DNA from: Marinobacterium mangrovicola
Lineage (GTDB): Bacteria; Pseudomonadota; Gammaproteobacteria; Pseudomonadales; Balneatricaceae
Direction: 5' to 3'
Assembly: GCF_004339595.1 (NCBI RefSeq)
Contig: NZ_SMFU01000015.1
Location: forward strand, 1 to 64,000
DNA length: 64,000 nucleotides
Every line of letters starts with the position of its first letter. Positions within the stretch are counted from its first letter, which is position 1. Below, one piece after another: positions 44,134 through 53,453 of this stretch. Position numbers and translations under genes: made by a program. The notes beneath the pieces are model-generated. The model did no database searches and was not told where the DNA came from. It saw nothing but the letters and a program-made list of their open reading frames with translations.

Positions 44134-44922
44134 TCAACGCACGCTGGCTATATATTTCGACAGATGTGCCATCTTGTCGGTATCGTCATCCACGAACTGC
44201 ACCCTGACATCAACGTAGGGTGTATTCTGGCGCGGTTCCGCTGCCTGCATCGACAGCACAAAACCGTTGATACGTGCGACCGAATCGCCGGAGAGTTGTT
44301 CAATATCGACCACCACCTGATCGAGCAACACAGGGAAGCGACCTTCGTTCTTGATGACCACGCGCACTTCTCGCAGGTTCAGATCCCGTATGGCGCACTT
44401 GAAGGTGTGATCCGAGCAGCGTAGCTGAGCCAGCCCCTTGGGTTTGGGCATCGATTTGCTGGCCGGTGCGGCCGCTTCTTTGCGTGCCTTCTCTTCCTGC
44501 AGCATTTTTGCCGCACGCGCCTGCTGTTCGGGGCTCAGCGATCCGCCCTTAGCCAGCGCCTTGATGATTTTCTGTACCAGCTGTTCAGCAGTAAAAGGCT
44601 TGCCAAGGTAATCGTTAACCCCAGCCTGAATCGCCTTGAGTACGTACTCGCGCTCCCCGCGGCTGGTGACCATCAGAAACGGCGTGGTTTTGTAATTTTC
44701 CTGGGCCCGGGTCCACTGCAGCACTTCGAGGCCGCTCATCTCCGGCATCTCCCAGTCACACAACAAAACGTCGTATTGGGTCTGCTGCATCGCACGGGTC
44801 GCGTCCTTGCCGTTTTCACAAGCATCGACGGAAGACTCGGGAAACGCTTGGCGAACCATGGCGGTCACCCGCTCGCGAATAAACTTCGCGTCGTCGATCA
44901 CCAGTACTTTGAGTTTACTCAT
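44134..44922 (-). CDS. Response regulator with C-terminal PilZ-like domain
   Basis: A 262-residue protein. A receiver domain (about 1-125) has DD at 10-11 in VLVIDDAKFIRE, the phosphoacceptor Asp in LLCDWEMPEMSGLE, Thr/Ser in MVTSRGE and Lys in YLGKPFTAEQL. A charged linker (about 130-160) leads to a C-terminal region (about 165-262) with PilZ-like strands, but no clear RxxxR c-di-GMP motif is seen. It probably links phosphorylation to output at the envelope, given the lipoprotein gene next door. The cognate kinase is not in the window. Confidence 0.82.
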   Translation of the reverse strand: MSKLKVLVIDDAKFIRERVTAMVRQAFPESSVDACENGKDATRAMQQTQYDVLLCDWEMPEMSGLEVLQWTRAQENYKTTPFLMVTSRGEREYVLKAIQAGVNDYLGKPFTAEQLVQKIIKALAKGGSLSPEQQARAAKMLQEEKARKEAAAPASKSMPKPKGLAQLRCSDHTFKCAIRDLNLREVRVVIKNEGRFPVLLDQVVVDIEQLSGDSVARINGFVLSMQAAEPRQNTPYVDVRVQFVDDDTDKMAHLSKYIASVR

Positions 44923-45017
44923 CTCTCAGGCTTACTTCCGCTGCATCATGACTGTTTTACACTCTCCCATAATCGCGCACTGGACTGAAGGAAAGACTGT
45001 CTTCAGAGTGAAACAGA

Positions 45018-46193
45018 TCAGTATTTTATAACGATTTTGGCCGCCGAAGCTTTCGCGCGCTCCACCGCCTCTTCCACCGATTCAGCTCGCGCCAGTGCTA
45101 CGCCCAAGCGGCGGCTACCGGCGATCTCCGGTTTACCGAAGAGACGAAGCTGAGTATCCACATCGGCCAGCGCGGCGGCCATGCCTTCAAACCTAAGGTT
45201 AGTCGACTCACCGTCACCGAGGATAACTGCGGAAGCGCTGGGGCCACGCTGGCGAATCGGGCCGATAGGAAAACCAAGGATAGCGCGTACGTGCAGCGCG
45301 AACTCAGAAAGATCCTGGGAGATCAGTGTTACCAGGCCGGTATCATGCGGACGCGGCGATACTTCGCTGAACCAGACCTGATCGCCTTTGACGAACAGTT
45401 CCACACCGTAGATACCGTAGCCTGCCAGGTTTTCCACCACCGCTTTCGCTACCTGCTGGGCGTTAAGCAACGCCTGTTCGGTCATCGCCTGCGGCTGCCA
45501 GGATTCACGATAGTCGCCACCTTCCTGACGATGCCCGATCGGCGCACAGAACTGAATTCCATCCACGGCATTGACGGTCAGCAGTGTGATCTCGTAGTCG
45601 AAGTCCACAAAGCCTTCGACGATCACCCGCCCCTTGCCAGCGCGACCTCCGGCCTGAGCGTACTCCCAGGCGGGCGCTATATCGGCCTCAGCTCGCACCA
45701 GCGACTGCCCCTTGCCGGATGAGCTCATCACCGGTTTCACCACGCAGGGCAGTCCAACGGCCGTAATCGCTGCATTGTACTCTTCTTCCGTATCGGCAAA
45801 GCGGTAGGGAGAGGTGGGCAGCCGCAGTTCTTCGGCGGCAAGGCGGCGGATCCCTTCGCGATCCATGGTCAAACGGGCGGTGCGGGCAGTCGGTACTACC
45901 TTGTAGCCCTCGCTTTCCAGCGCCAGCAGGGTTTCAGTCGCCAACGCTTCAATCTCTGGCACGATCAGGTCCGGCTTTTCCTGCTCAACCACGGCACGCA
46001 ACGCATCACCATCGAGCATATTGATGGTGTGGCTGCGGTGGGCAACCTGCATCGCCGGCGCATTGTCATAGCGGTCAACAGCGATCACCTCGATACCGAA
46101 CCGCTGCAACTCGATAACTACCTCTTTGCCGAGTTCTCCACATCCACAAAGCAGTACACGGGTTGCGTCCGGGGTAAGGGCTGTTCCCAACAT
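45018..46193 (-). CDS. purT: Formate-dependent phosphoribosylglycinamide formyltransferase 2
   Basis: Makes formyl-GAR in purine synthesis using formate and ATP, bypassing PurN. The 391-residue ATP-grasp enzyme has the N-terminal [24 protein letters not shown], the nucleotide-binding SSSGKGQS, and the C-terminal [12 protein letters not shown]. The start at 46193 has GAGAGG upstream and gives normal length; the frame is open 31 codons further. Confidence 0.95.
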   Translation of the reverse strand: MLGTALTPDATRVLLCGCGELGKEVVIELQRFGIEVIAVDRYDNAPAMQVAHRSHTINMLDGDALRAVVEQEKPDLIVPEIEALATETLLALESEGYKVVPTARTARLTMDREGIRRLAAEELRLPTSPYRFADTEEEYNAAITAVGLPCVVKPVMSSSGKGQSLVRAEADIAPAWEYAQAGGRAGKGRVIVEGFVDFDYEITLLTVNAVDGIQFCAPIGHRQEGGDYRESWQPQAMTEQALLNAQQVAKAVVENLAGYGIYGVELFVKGDQVWFSEVSPRPHDTGLVTLISQDLSEFALHVRAILGFPIGPIRQRGPSASAVILGDGESTNLRFEGMAAALADVDTQLRLFGKPEIAGSRRLGVALARAESVEEAVERAKASAAKIVIKY

Positions 46194-46270
46194 TGATCGT
46201 CCTCTCGACAAAGCCTGAAATGGCGCCATTGTACCAGCGCCACTGAGGAAAGCACCGACCACCGAAAATA

Positions 46271-46314
46271 GAAAAGGCCGATGCACCTGTTGTTCAGGTC
46301 CACCGGCCCTTTTC
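46271..46314. terminator. Terminator between the nitroreductase and purT genes
   Basis: GAAAAGGCCG / CGGCCCTTTTC arms with an inner ACCTG/CAGGT stem. It lies downstream of the nitroreductase gene (minus strand) and upstream of purT, so purT needs its own promoter, which is not clearly visible. Confidence 0.75.
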
Positions 46315-46414
46315 TTCAGCTAAGACGTTGGCAGATTCAGGCTCAGCCGGAGATACACCAGCAGAATCAGCGCGCTGACTCCAAAGCCCCGCTAAGCCCT
46401 CGCCAGAGGATTCC

Positions 46415-47005
46415 TCACAGAATCGCAGCAACCTGATCAAACGCGAGGCGCTGACCACGCGGATGATGCCCACCCTCGGTGGCGTAGCCCAGATTGACGA
46501 TGAAGTTGACCTTCCAGCGCCCTTCCGGGAAGAACTCGGCGTTCACCTTCTCTTTGTCAAAGCCACTCATCGGCCCACAGGCCAGCCCCAGCGCCCGGGC
46601 AGCCGTAATCAGGTAGGCGCCCTGCATGGAGCCGTTACGGAAAGCGGTTTCCTCGGCCAGACCGCTGTTTTCACGAAACAGGGGGGCTGCGTCATAGGCG
46701 GTAAACTGGGTCGGCAGGTGCTCGTAGAACTCGCTGTCGCTGGCGATAATCACGGTCAGCGGTGCATTGCGGGTTTTTTCCGCGTTGCTGGCGATCATCG
46801 CCGGCAGCAGGCGTTCCCTGGCTTCGTCACTCTGGATAAACAGGTAGCGGGCCGGCTGGGTATTCATGGAGGTGGGCCCCCATTTCAGCAGCTCGTAAAG
46901 CTCGGCGATGGTTTCTTCGCTGATCGCTTTATCGGCAAAGCTGTTATAGCTGTGAGCCTGAAAGAAAAGCTGGTCAAGCGCCTGCTGGCCAAGAGCGTTG
47001 GACAT
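46415..47005 (-). CDS. Nitroreductase family protein, RutE-like
   Basis: A 196-residue FMN-dependent NADPH reductase. The pattern LDQLFFQAHSYNSFADKAIS, KWGPTSMNTQPARYLF and ACGPMSGFDKEKVNAEFF matches the RutE/HadB branch, whose E. coli member reduces malonic semialdehyde. The other rut genes are absent, so RutE function is not certain. GAGGTG precedes the ATG. It is monocistronic. Confidence 0.88.
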   Translation of the reverse strand: MSNALGQQALDQLFFQAHSYNSFADKAISEETIAELYELLKWGPTSMNTQPARYLFIQSDEARERLLPAMIASNAEKTRNAPLTVIIASDSEFYEHLPTQFTAYDAAPLFRENSGLAEETAFRNGSMQGAYLITAARALGLACGPMSGFDKEKVNAEFFPEGRWKVNFIVNLGYATEGGHHPRGQRLAFDQVAAIL

Positions 47006-47432
47006 TCAATTCACCTCGATACTGTGAGAAATTTCAATGCCGCCACTTTACTCACCGAAACCGGTCGAAAACAGGCCAAAAACCTAGGCTGATTGATCCA
47101 TAAATCTGATCATCCGGGCCGTTCAGACTCCCGTTGCATTTAACTCATCGATAACAACCGCTTGAGCACTGATGCGCAACTCGAGCCTGTGGATCCATAA
47201 AACGCTTCGTATGTGAATGCTGTGGACCCGTAACAAACGCGTGCTGGATACAGATAAACGGGCACTGCGCATTCTATTAAGGGCGGCCCAGACACGGCTG
47301 GAGCCGGCGCAACTACTGAAATTGGCGCAGGTCGCCAGCGCAGACTACCTTGCAAAGGTCGGGTCGGTGCAGTTGCGACTCTCACCTCATCAGAACGTAA
47401 CCCAACATCATCCAGGATATGGACGTTTGATT
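47006..47432. other. Divergent gap between the nitroreductase and DUF4399 genes
   Basis: A 427-bp region. A plus-strand open frame starts at 47217 in phase with the DUF4399 gene, but the true start is at 47433, where a signal peptide begins. The upstream part lacks a ribosome site or recognisable domain. No clear promoter, repeat or RNA was seen. Confidence 0.5.
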
Positions 47433-47837
47433 ATGAAGAAACTACTCGCTACAGCAGGGCTGACAGCGCTCCTGAGTACCAGCGTCTTTGCCGCGTCCTC
47501 ACCGGAAGGCGCCGAAGCCTACATAGTATCACCCAGTGACGGTGCCACTGTGCCGGCTACCTTCACTGTTACCTTTGGCCTCAAGGGGATGGGCGTGGCC
47601 CCTGCCGGCACAGACAAGGAAAACACCGGCCACCATCATCTGCTGATCGATGGCGAGCTGCCGCCGATGGATGCCCCCATGGGAGACCAGGTAAAGCATT
47701 TCGGTGGTGGCCAGACCGAAACCGAACTCACACTGGAACCGGGCACTCATACGCTGCAGCTGATTCTGGGCGATATGGCACATCAGCCCCATGATCCCCC
47801 GGTGGTATCGGAAAAAATCACCATCACCGTGGAATAA
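47433..47837 (+). CDS. DUF4399 family periplasmic protein
   Basis: A 134-residue secreted protein with a signal peptide cleaved after STSVFA. The mature domain contains PSDGATVPATFTVTFGLKGMGV and GHHHLLIDGELP, the His-rich segment typical of DUF4399. A further stretch HTLQLILGDMAHQPHDPP ends the domain. His-rich loops suggest metal binding, but the function is unknown. The start is chosen at the signal peptide Met. A terminator follows. Confidence 0.88.
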   Translation: MKKLLATAGLTALLSTSVFAASSPEGAEAYIVSPSDGATVPATFTVTFGLKGMGVAPAGTDKENTGHHHLLIDGELPPMDAPMGDQVKHFGGGQTETELTLEPGTHTLQLILGDMAHQPHDPPVVSEKITITVE

Positions 47838-47858
47838 TCCTTCAGCCACCTTATCCAC

Positions 47859-47881
47859 AGCCCCGGACACCGGGGCTTTAT
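47859..47881 (+). terminator. Terminator after the DUF4399 gene
   Basis: AGCCCCGG / CCGGGGCT around ACA, followed by TTTA. It lies 22 bp past the stop. Confidence 0.82.
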
Positions 47882-48117
47882 CTCCCCACCGGTTCAACCT
47901 CGGCAACAACCTGTCTGCTTGGCAAAGGGGCCGACGGCATATATCCTGCGCGCCCCTGTGCAGAAAACAATCAACTTCGCGATCACACTGCCCATAAAAA
48001 ATCTCCGCGATCAGGAGTCGCTTACTTTCCGCAACACAGAGCCAGATACGCGGGCGCGGCCCTCAGAAGACCGCCCCACCCTCAGCTAACCCAACCTGAT
48101 CGAACCCGGGAGTTCGA

Positions 48118-49062
48118 ATGATTACCAGAATTACACAACTCTTCCCTCTTTGGGCAGTGCTGTTTTCGGCCTGCGCCTTTTTCCTGCCCAACCTGTTTGT
48201 GGATCTCAAAAGCGCCATCGTTCCGCTGCTGACCATCATCATGCTGGCCATGGGGCTGACCCTGACACCCGCAGATTTTGTTAACGTGCTGCGCTACCGC
48301 ACTGCGATCCTGCTGGGCGTTATCCTGCAGTTTTCGGTCATGCCGCTGCTCGCACTGGGCATCAGCCTGGCACTGGGTTTCAGCCCCGAACTGACCGTGG
48401 GCATGATTCTGGTGGGCTGCGTCGCCGGTGGCACATCATCCAACGTGATGACCTACCTGGCCGGCGGTAACGTGGCGCTGTCGATCTCCATGACGGCAAT
48501 CTCCACCCTGATCGGCGTGTTGGCGACGCCTCTGCTGACCGAGCTGCTGGCCGGTCAAAGCGTTAATGTGCCGGTCGCTGGCATGCTGCTTAGCCTGGTC
48601 AAGATCGTGCTAGTGCCGGTGGCCGTCGGCGTAGCGCTGAACAGGCTGGCCCGTGGCGTGATCAAACCGCTCGAGCCGCTGCTGCCGCTGGTATCCATGG
48701 CCAGCATCGTCATGATTATCGCCATCGTCGTTGCCCTGACACGCGATAACCTGGCGTCTCAGGGACTGGCCGTGGCACTGGCGGTTGTCCTGCACAACGG
48801 CTTCGGTCTGGCGCTCGGTTACGGGCTCTGTCGTCTGTTTGGTTTTGATGCTGCAATCAGCCGCACCATCGCCTTTGAAGTGGGTCTGCAGAACTCGGGA
48901 CTGGCCACCACCCTGGCGATGAAGTTCTTTAGCCCGATCGCAGCCATGCCCGGCACCCTGTTCTCTGTCTGGCATAACATTTCCGGGTCGATTCTGGCGG
49001 GCTACTGGTCACGCAAACCTGTGCATGAGCAGGACGTCACTTCCGAACCTCAGTCGGTATGA
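48118..49062 (+). CDS. Bile acid:sodium symporter (BASS) family protein
   Basis: A 314-residue membrane transporter with about nine or ten helices. Motifs include AMGLTLTPADF, GCVAGGTSSNVMTYLAGGNVALS (in two parts) and FEVGLQNSGLAT. BASS proteins move organic anions with Na+; substrates in bacteria include bile acids, pantothenate and keto acids. GGGAG precedes the ATG. It stands alone, followed by a terminator. The substrate is unknown. Confidence 0.92.
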   Translation: MITRITQLFPLWAVLFSACAFFLPNLFVDLKSAIVPLLTIIMLAMGLTLTPADFVNVLRYRTAILLGVILQFSVMPLLALGISLALGFSPELTVGMILVGCVAGGTSSNVMTYLAGGNVALSISMTAISTLIGVLATPLLTELLAGQSVNVPVAGMLLSLVKIVLVPVAVGVALNRLARGVIKPLEPLLPLVSMASIVMIIAIVVALTRDNLASQGLAVALAVVLHNGFGLALGYGLCRLFGFDAAISRTIAFEVGLQNSGLATTLAMKFFSPIAAMPGTLFSVWHNISGSILAGYWSRKPVHEQDVTSEPQSV

Positions 49063-49102
49063 AGTCAGGCCTCTGAGTTCGCCGCTCAGCCGCTGACAAC
49101 AA

Positions 49103-49132
49103 AAAAAGCCACCCTGACCGGGGTGGCTTTTT
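49103..49132. terminator. Terminator between the BASS transporter and LuxR genes
   Basis: AAAAAGCCACCC / GGGTGGCTTTTT around TGACCGG, with A and T runs for both convergent genes. Confidence 0.93.
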
Positions 49133-49171
49133 GGTTGGCGAAGGCTGCCGTGCTGACGGTGTTCGCTCTGT

Positions 49172-49966
49172 TTACCAGATGGTGCCTTCGGCACTGCCCA
49201 GCCATAGCGCGGTGAGCCCCGTGCGACCACGCACACCAAGTTTTTTGCAGATTCTTACGCTGTAGGTATGTACGGTGCTGCGGGTCAGGTTAAGCTCTTC
49301 GCCGATCTGAACTTCCGTTTTCCCCGATAGCAGCTGCGCCATGACACGCTTTTCCGCCGCGGTCAGCGGATCTTTGATCATCATCATGCCTTGGTGCAGA
49401 GCGATACGCCGGTGGAACCAGTTCATCGGTCTGGTGCAGTATTCAAGCAGCGCTCGATCCTCATCATTAAAACGCGGTGCATCTCTGTCACTGCGCTCAA
49501 ACGCGAACCAAGACTCGGCAAACGGCCCCAGACGCACCGTCACGTACAACACATCGAGAACCCCGAACGGCTCAAACAACAACTTGTAGTAGTCGCTGTC
49601 GAACCACTCCGGTTCGATCACTTCATGCAGGGATGTGATCTTGAACTGCTCGGGTCCGCATAGATTGGCATAGACCGAAATATCGGGATTGCCCCGTTCC
49701 AGCCGTCTGAAGCGTTCGACCCTGGCAAGCTTGCGCCCCTCGGTGTCGACCAATCTGACGATCTGACGCGGCCGCCACCCCTGAGCCAGGTCATGCTGCC
49801 CCCGATCCGATAAGCGCAGGCCTCCCAGCCAGTAGGAGTCGGTTGAGTTGATCAATGAGCATACCGTCTCCTGAAAGTGCGTTAACGCCTGCCCCATATC
49901 CACTGCGGGGAACGCAGCCAGCTCATCCCAAAGCCTGTGAATCTGCTCAATCTTTTCCGCCTGCAT
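49172..49966 (-). CDS. LuxR family transcriptional regulator
   Basis: A 264-residue regulator. The C-terminal HTH (about 200-255) reads LTAAEKRVMAQLLSGKTEVQ with GEELNLTRSTVHTYSVRICKKLGV, the LuxR/NarL type. The N-terminal 190 residues carry no receiver or acyl-homoserine lactone motif that I recognise, and may be a GAF/PAS-like sensor. GGAGAAG precedes the ATG. Targets are unknown; no neighbour is obviously controlled. Confidence 0.88.
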   Translation of the reverse strand: MQAEKIEQIHRLWDELAAFPAVDMGQALTHFQETVCSLINSTDSYWLGGLRLSDRGQHDLAQGWRPRQIVRLVDTEGRKLARVERFRRLERGNPDISVYANLCGPEQFKITSLHEVIEPEWFDSDYYKLLFEPFGVLDVLYVTVRLGPFAESWFAFERSDRDAPRFNDEDRALLEYCTRPMNWFHRRIALHQGMMMIKDPLTAAEKRVMAQLLSGKTEVQIGEELNLTRSTVHTYSVRICKKLGVRGRTGLTALWLGSAEGTIW

Positions 49967-50383
49967 GAACGTACTTCTCCAACATTCACTCGAATCTTCT
50001 TCAACTATCGCTACCGGCCATTTAAACCCTGTCTACACAGCGGGCTGTTTCATTCAGCCAAAGAAAGCTGCAATAGGCGCGGACCTTTCGACCTGGCCAC
50101 TACAAGATTATTTTTATTGGAAAAGAAACTGCACAAACTCGGAATGAAACCAGGAACATCCCGGCTATCGGAACGGCTGCTAGCCAGTCATCAGCGTCAT
50201 AGCAATATGACGGACATTTGCAGTAAATGCTGCAGCACTTCAGTTAAAGCCTTATCGCTCGGCAAGATCTAGCTTGGCTGCCCGCTTCAACATCAGCCAG
50301 AGACCGAAAACAAAAAGCCCACCAGCGAGAACTGAGGGGCTTTTACCGATTCTGAAGTCCCAGACTCGCCTGGGTCACCCCGG
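49967..50383. other. Gap holding an orphan membrane-like frame
   Basis: A 417-bp region. On the minus strand, frame 50252-50374 encodes RVWDFRIGKSPSVLAGG, then LFVFGLWLMLKRAAKLDLAE before a stop, which resembles the last helix of a membrane protein, but no start codon or ribosome site is found. It may be a gene remnant. A hairpin at 50312-50344 lies within it. Confidence 0.35.
50312..50344. terminator. Terminator downstream of the 53-residue gene
   Basis: AAAAAGCCC and GGGGCTTTT with a 15-nt loop. On the minus strand it lies 40 bp past the small gene and ends in a T-rich run. It overlaps the orphan membrane-like frame, so one of the two readings may be coincidental. Confidence 0.6.
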
Positions 50384-50545
50384 TCAACTTACCGGACGGG
50401 GACGGCAGACCTGGTCACCATAGTAGTTGTCAGCGTAATTGCAGTGTCCGCATTCAGCAGCCTCAACCTCGACAACCGGCTTTGCATCAGCGCTGACGGC
50501 AGCAACTCCCGCATCAGCCAAAACGTAACGAAGAACCTGACCCAT
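50384..50545 (-). CDS. 53-residue cysteine-containing small protein
   Basis: A short frame with a strong AGGAG seven bases from its ATG. The protein starts MGQVLRYVLADAGVAAVSAD, continues with an acidic Val/Glu/Ala stretch (VVEVEAAE), and ends with CGHCNYADNYYGDQVCRPRP. Three Cys (C32, C35, C47) and a His (H34) form a CxxC-x11-C pattern that could bind a metal or be redox active. No family is recognised and the neighbours give no role. Synteny or a proteomic signal would be needed to be sure it is expressed. Confidence 0.6.
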   Translation of the reverse strand: MGQVLRYVLADAGVAAVSADAKPVVEVEAAECGHCNYADNYYGDQVCRPRPVS

Positions 50546-50721
50546 AGCTTTTCTCCTGCTGTGGTATTTATCAACATCTTCAGATTAATAAACAGTCACT
50601 ATTTAGAGAATTTGGATTTCGCTAAGGGTGCTATAGCTGCAGCTTATCAAACGAGTCTCTGCCACACCGATCAGTCCGACGGCAACACTCTACGGTCGAT
50701 ACCACCCGGAGTTTCTTGATC

Positions 50722-50894
50722 TATGGATTGTTGCTGTACCGGGCGCTAATGCTGAACAGCCCCTGGCTGGCCTTGCGGATCTTGCCCTGCGTGCTTTAAG
50801 AGTCGGCGGCGAACTTCTCGGCCCCCTCCCTGGCATTACGGGTGGCCTCTTCGATCATCGCCGGCTTCACCTCGCTCAGTCAGGTGAAAAAGCA
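50722..50894 (-). pseudogene. Remnant of a SIMPL (DUF541) domain protein
   Basis: The minus-strand translation reads FFT-stop-LSEVKPAMIEEATRNAREGAEKFA in two parts, then a second stop (50796-50798), then STQGKIRKASQGLFSISARYSNN. This is the end of a SIMPL-domain protein, where KPxMI-EATxNAR and KIRxAxQGxFSI are conserved. Two in-frame stops and the missing N-terminal two thirds show it is dead. It lies upstream of nothing obvious and next to the dioxygenase gene. Confidence 0.72.
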
Positions 50895-50945
50895 GACTAC
50901 TCATGTTTGAGAAGCCTGCTCCCTGGCTGATTCAGCCTGACTGAC

Positions 50946-51758
50946 TCAGCGGGCCGGCAGTGTCCAGTGAAAGATACCGGATTGTTTTCTCAGTATGCGG
51001 GCCGCTATATGCTCATCGCAGGCGCGGCCAGCCATGCCGTAACAGACATGAATCGGCAGCAGATGCTCTTCGCGTGGATGGCAGAAGCGTGCATGGGGCG
51101 CGTTCTCCCAGTGCAGCAGTCGCTCGTAGCGCTGCTCTTCGCTGAGTTCTGCGCTGCCACAGGTCTCTTCCAGCCAGTCTTCAAACTCTTGATTACCCGC
51201 TCTGATAGCCGGCGTTTCCGGCGCAAAGAAGGCACGCATATTGTGGAACGAGAAGCCGGAGCCGATCACCAGCAGGTTGTCATAGTCCAGAGCCTGCAGC
51301 GCCTGGCCGATCTTCAGATGCGTATCCGGGTCCAGGTTCTTCACCAGCGAAAGCTGCACGCAGGGAATATCCGCCTGCGGATACATCAGCTTCAACGGTA
51401 CAAACAAGCCGTGGTCGAAACCGCGCTGCTGATCCAGTTTCACCGCTAAACCAGCCTGCTCCAGCGCGCCGTGAATCTGCTGCGCCAGGGCGGGTTCGCC
51501 CGGTGCCGGGTACTTGATCTCGTAGGATTCCGGCGGAAAACCGTAGTAATCGTAGATCAGCTCAGGGTTGGCACCTGCGGTAATCGTCGCCACGGACTCC
51601 TCCCAGTGAGCACTGATCACCAGAATCGCTGAGGGCTTCTTCAGCTTGCCAGAGATCTCAACCAGGCGGTCGACCATCTCCTGGTGATCCGGGTCACCCA
51701 GCAGCGGCATCGGGCCGCCACCGTGGGAAATGTAGAGAATATCGGTTGCTGTGCTCAT
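50946..51758 (-). CDS. DODA-type extradiol ring-cleavage dioxygenase
   Basis: A 270-residue class III (LigB/YgiD) nonheme enzyme. Metal ligands are expected in ISHGGGPM near the N-terminus and in SAHWEE; GFDHGLFVPLKLMYP supplies a further conserved His and GSGFSFHNMR another. The E. coli YgiD homologue cleaves DOPA, and the natural substrate is unclear. AGGAGGAG precedes the ATG at 51758, ten codons inside the longest frame. It is 50 bp downstream of the glutathionyl-hydroquinone reductase gene, which suggests joint handling of catechols or quinones. Confidence 0.9.
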   Translation of the reverse strand: MSTATDILYISHGGGPMPLLGDPDHQEMVDRLVEISGKLKKPSAILVISAHWEESVATITAGANPELIYDYYGFPPESYEIKYPAPGEPALAQQIHGALEQAGLAVKLDQQRGFDHGLFVPLKLMYPQADIPCVQLSLVKNLDPDTHLKIGQALQALDYDNLLVIGSGFSFHNMRAFFAPETPAIRAGNQEFEDWLEETCGSAELSEEQRYERLLHWENAPHARFCHPREEHLLPIHVCYGMAGRACDEHIAARILRKQSGIFHWTLPAR

Positions 51759-51807
51759 AGGAGCTCCTCCTGGACCGGCGCGCCCCAAGCGGGCACACCC
51801 TATCCTG

Positions 51808-52755
51808 TTAAATTTCGTAGGGTCCGACCGGCACGATGCCGCCCGGGTTTAACGCCTTGACCGAATAATACCCCGCCTTGATATGGTCGATGCGCACGGT
51901 CTCAGCAATTCCGTCCAGCGCCAGCACCCGGTGCACATAGGCATGCAGATTGGGCATCGCTTTCAGCGTATTACGGTTGCACTTGAAGATACCGTGGTAA
52001 GCAGCATCAAAACGCACCAGGGTGACGAAAAGGCGCAGATCGGTTTCGGTCAGGCGCTCGCCAAACAGATAGCTGCGGCCATCAGACAGGCGGGATTCCA
52101 GCTCATCCAGAGTAGCGAACACCTTTGCGTAGGCTTCTTCATAGGCCTGCTGGCTGGATGCAAACCCCGCCTGGTACACACCATTGTTGAGGTTGGTGTA
52201 GATATAGTCGTTGAGTGCATCGATCTCGCCAGCCAGATCCGCCGGGTAAAGATCCGGTCCCTGATCGACCAAGCCGCTGAAGGCACTGTTCAGCATGCGC
52301 ACTATATCCGCGGACTCGTTATTGACGATGGTGCCGGTTTTATTATCCCAGAGCACCGGAACCGTGGCGCGACCGGAAATCTGCGGATCGGCACGGGTGT
52401 AGAGCTCGTGCATGTAGCGGGCGCCGTTGAGCGTGTCTTCATCGGCGCCGGGATAGCCGCCAAACTGCCAGCCTTGATCGGTCAATACCGGATTCACCAC
52501 GCAGACATCGATCAGCTTATCCAGCCCTTTCAGTTTTCGCACCATCAGCGCCCGGGACGCCCAGGGGCAGATATAGGCCACGTACAGCTGGTAACGCCCT
52601 GCTTCGGCCTTGAACCCGGCATCGCCAGTAGGGCCGGCAGAACCATCCGGCGTTACCCAGTGACGGAACGAGGAGGTCTGGCGGATAAAACGCCCTTCCT
52701 CATCCTTGGCCTGAACCGGCTGCCAGTTTTCCTTCCAGATACCATTCACCAACAT
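51808..52755 (-). CDS. Glutathionyl-hydroquinone reductase (YqjG-type)
   Basis: A 315-residue Xi-class glutathione transferase that reduces glutathionyl-hydroquinones. The catalytic Cys lies in AYICPWASRALMVRKLKGL, the CPWA motif of the family. Other signatures are VPVLWDNKTGTIVNNESADI and the C-terminal helical domain. The ATG at 52755 has AGGAGG eight bases upstream; a GTG three codons earlier overlaps that site. It sits between the dioxygenase and DoxX genes on one strand. Confidence 0.93.
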   Translation of the reverse strand: MLVNGIWKENWQPVQAKDEEGRFIRQTSSFRHWVTPDGSAGPTGDAGFKAEAGRYQLYVAYICPWASRALMVRKLKGLDKLIDVCVVNPVLTDQGWQFGGYPGADEDTLNGARYMHELYTRADPQISGRATVPVLWDNKTGTIVNNESADIVRMLNSAFSGLVDQGPDLYPADLAGEIDALNDYIYTNLNNGVYQAGFASSQQAYEEAYAKVFATLDELESRLSDGRSYLFGERLTETDLRLFVTLVRFDAAYHGIFKCNRNTLKAMPNLHAYVHRVLALDGIAETVRIDHIKAGYYSVKALNPGGIVPVGPYEI

Positions 52756-52846
52756 CTGCCTCACCTCCTCTCGTATTCGCCCGAAACTAGCCAGCTAAAA
52801 ATGACAGGGGGGCTTGCGCCCCCCTGTCTGGATTAGCCCGCTCTTA

Positions 52847-53290
52847 TCAGAGACGTTTGCTCAGCAGACTATCCACAGACAGGCGACCACCACCCTGAAC
52901 AGCCAGTGCCGCAGTCATCGCAAACAGTGCCAGGGCGAACTCGTAACCGTTGTTGGACATGAACAGGCCGTTACCGATATGAACACTGAAGATCGCAACC
53001 AGCATCGCAAATGCGGTAACCAGTCCCGCCGGGCGGGTCAGCAGACCCAGCAGCAGCGCAATACCACCGAAGAATTCAGCACTACCGGCCAGCAGAGCCA
53101 TCAGGAAGCCAGGCTGCAGACCGATGCTGGCCATCCACTGACCGGTGCCTTCCAGACCGTAGCCACCGAACCAGCCAAAGAGTTTCTGCGAACCGTGCGC
53201 AGCCAGAATGATACCCACAGGCACACGCAGCACGAGGGAGCCAAAACCACCGTTAGAACTGAACAGGAGCTTGGAAAGAGTTGCGTTCAT
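52847..53290 (-). CDS. DoxX family membrane protein
   Basis: A 147-residue protein with four helices and the conserved FGSLVLRVPVGIILAAHGSQKLFGWF (in two parts), typical of DoxX. The family has been linked to quinone-dependent redox processes, consistent with the two downstream redox genes, and the three may form a transcript. The start at 53290 is five codons inside the longest frame. It is divergent from the LysR gene at 53454. Confidence 0.9.
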   Translation of the reverse strand: MNATLSKLLFSSNGGFGSLVLRVPVGIILAAHGSQKLFGWFGGYGLEGTGQWMASIGLQPGFLMALLAGSAEFFGGIALLLGLLTRPAGLVTAFAMLVAIFSVHIGNGLFMSNNGYEFALALFAMTAALAVQGGGRLSVDSLLSKRL

Positions 53291-53453
53291 GAGTCTGTAC
53301 CTCACTTCGTATTAACAGGATGCCTGAAGCCCTGTGCTTCAAGTTATGAGGCTAGTCTACTATCCTCATGTTCGCTTAATAAGACAGTCATTATTGGTAT
53401 ATTATAAACGCAGCATTGTTAATAAACCGCTCCCCCTGTAACAGGAGGCCTGT

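Noticed and set aside
47217-47432. In-frame N-terminal extension of the DUF4399 gene
   Set aside because: A signal peptide starts exactly at 47433, and the upstream part lacks a ribosome site.
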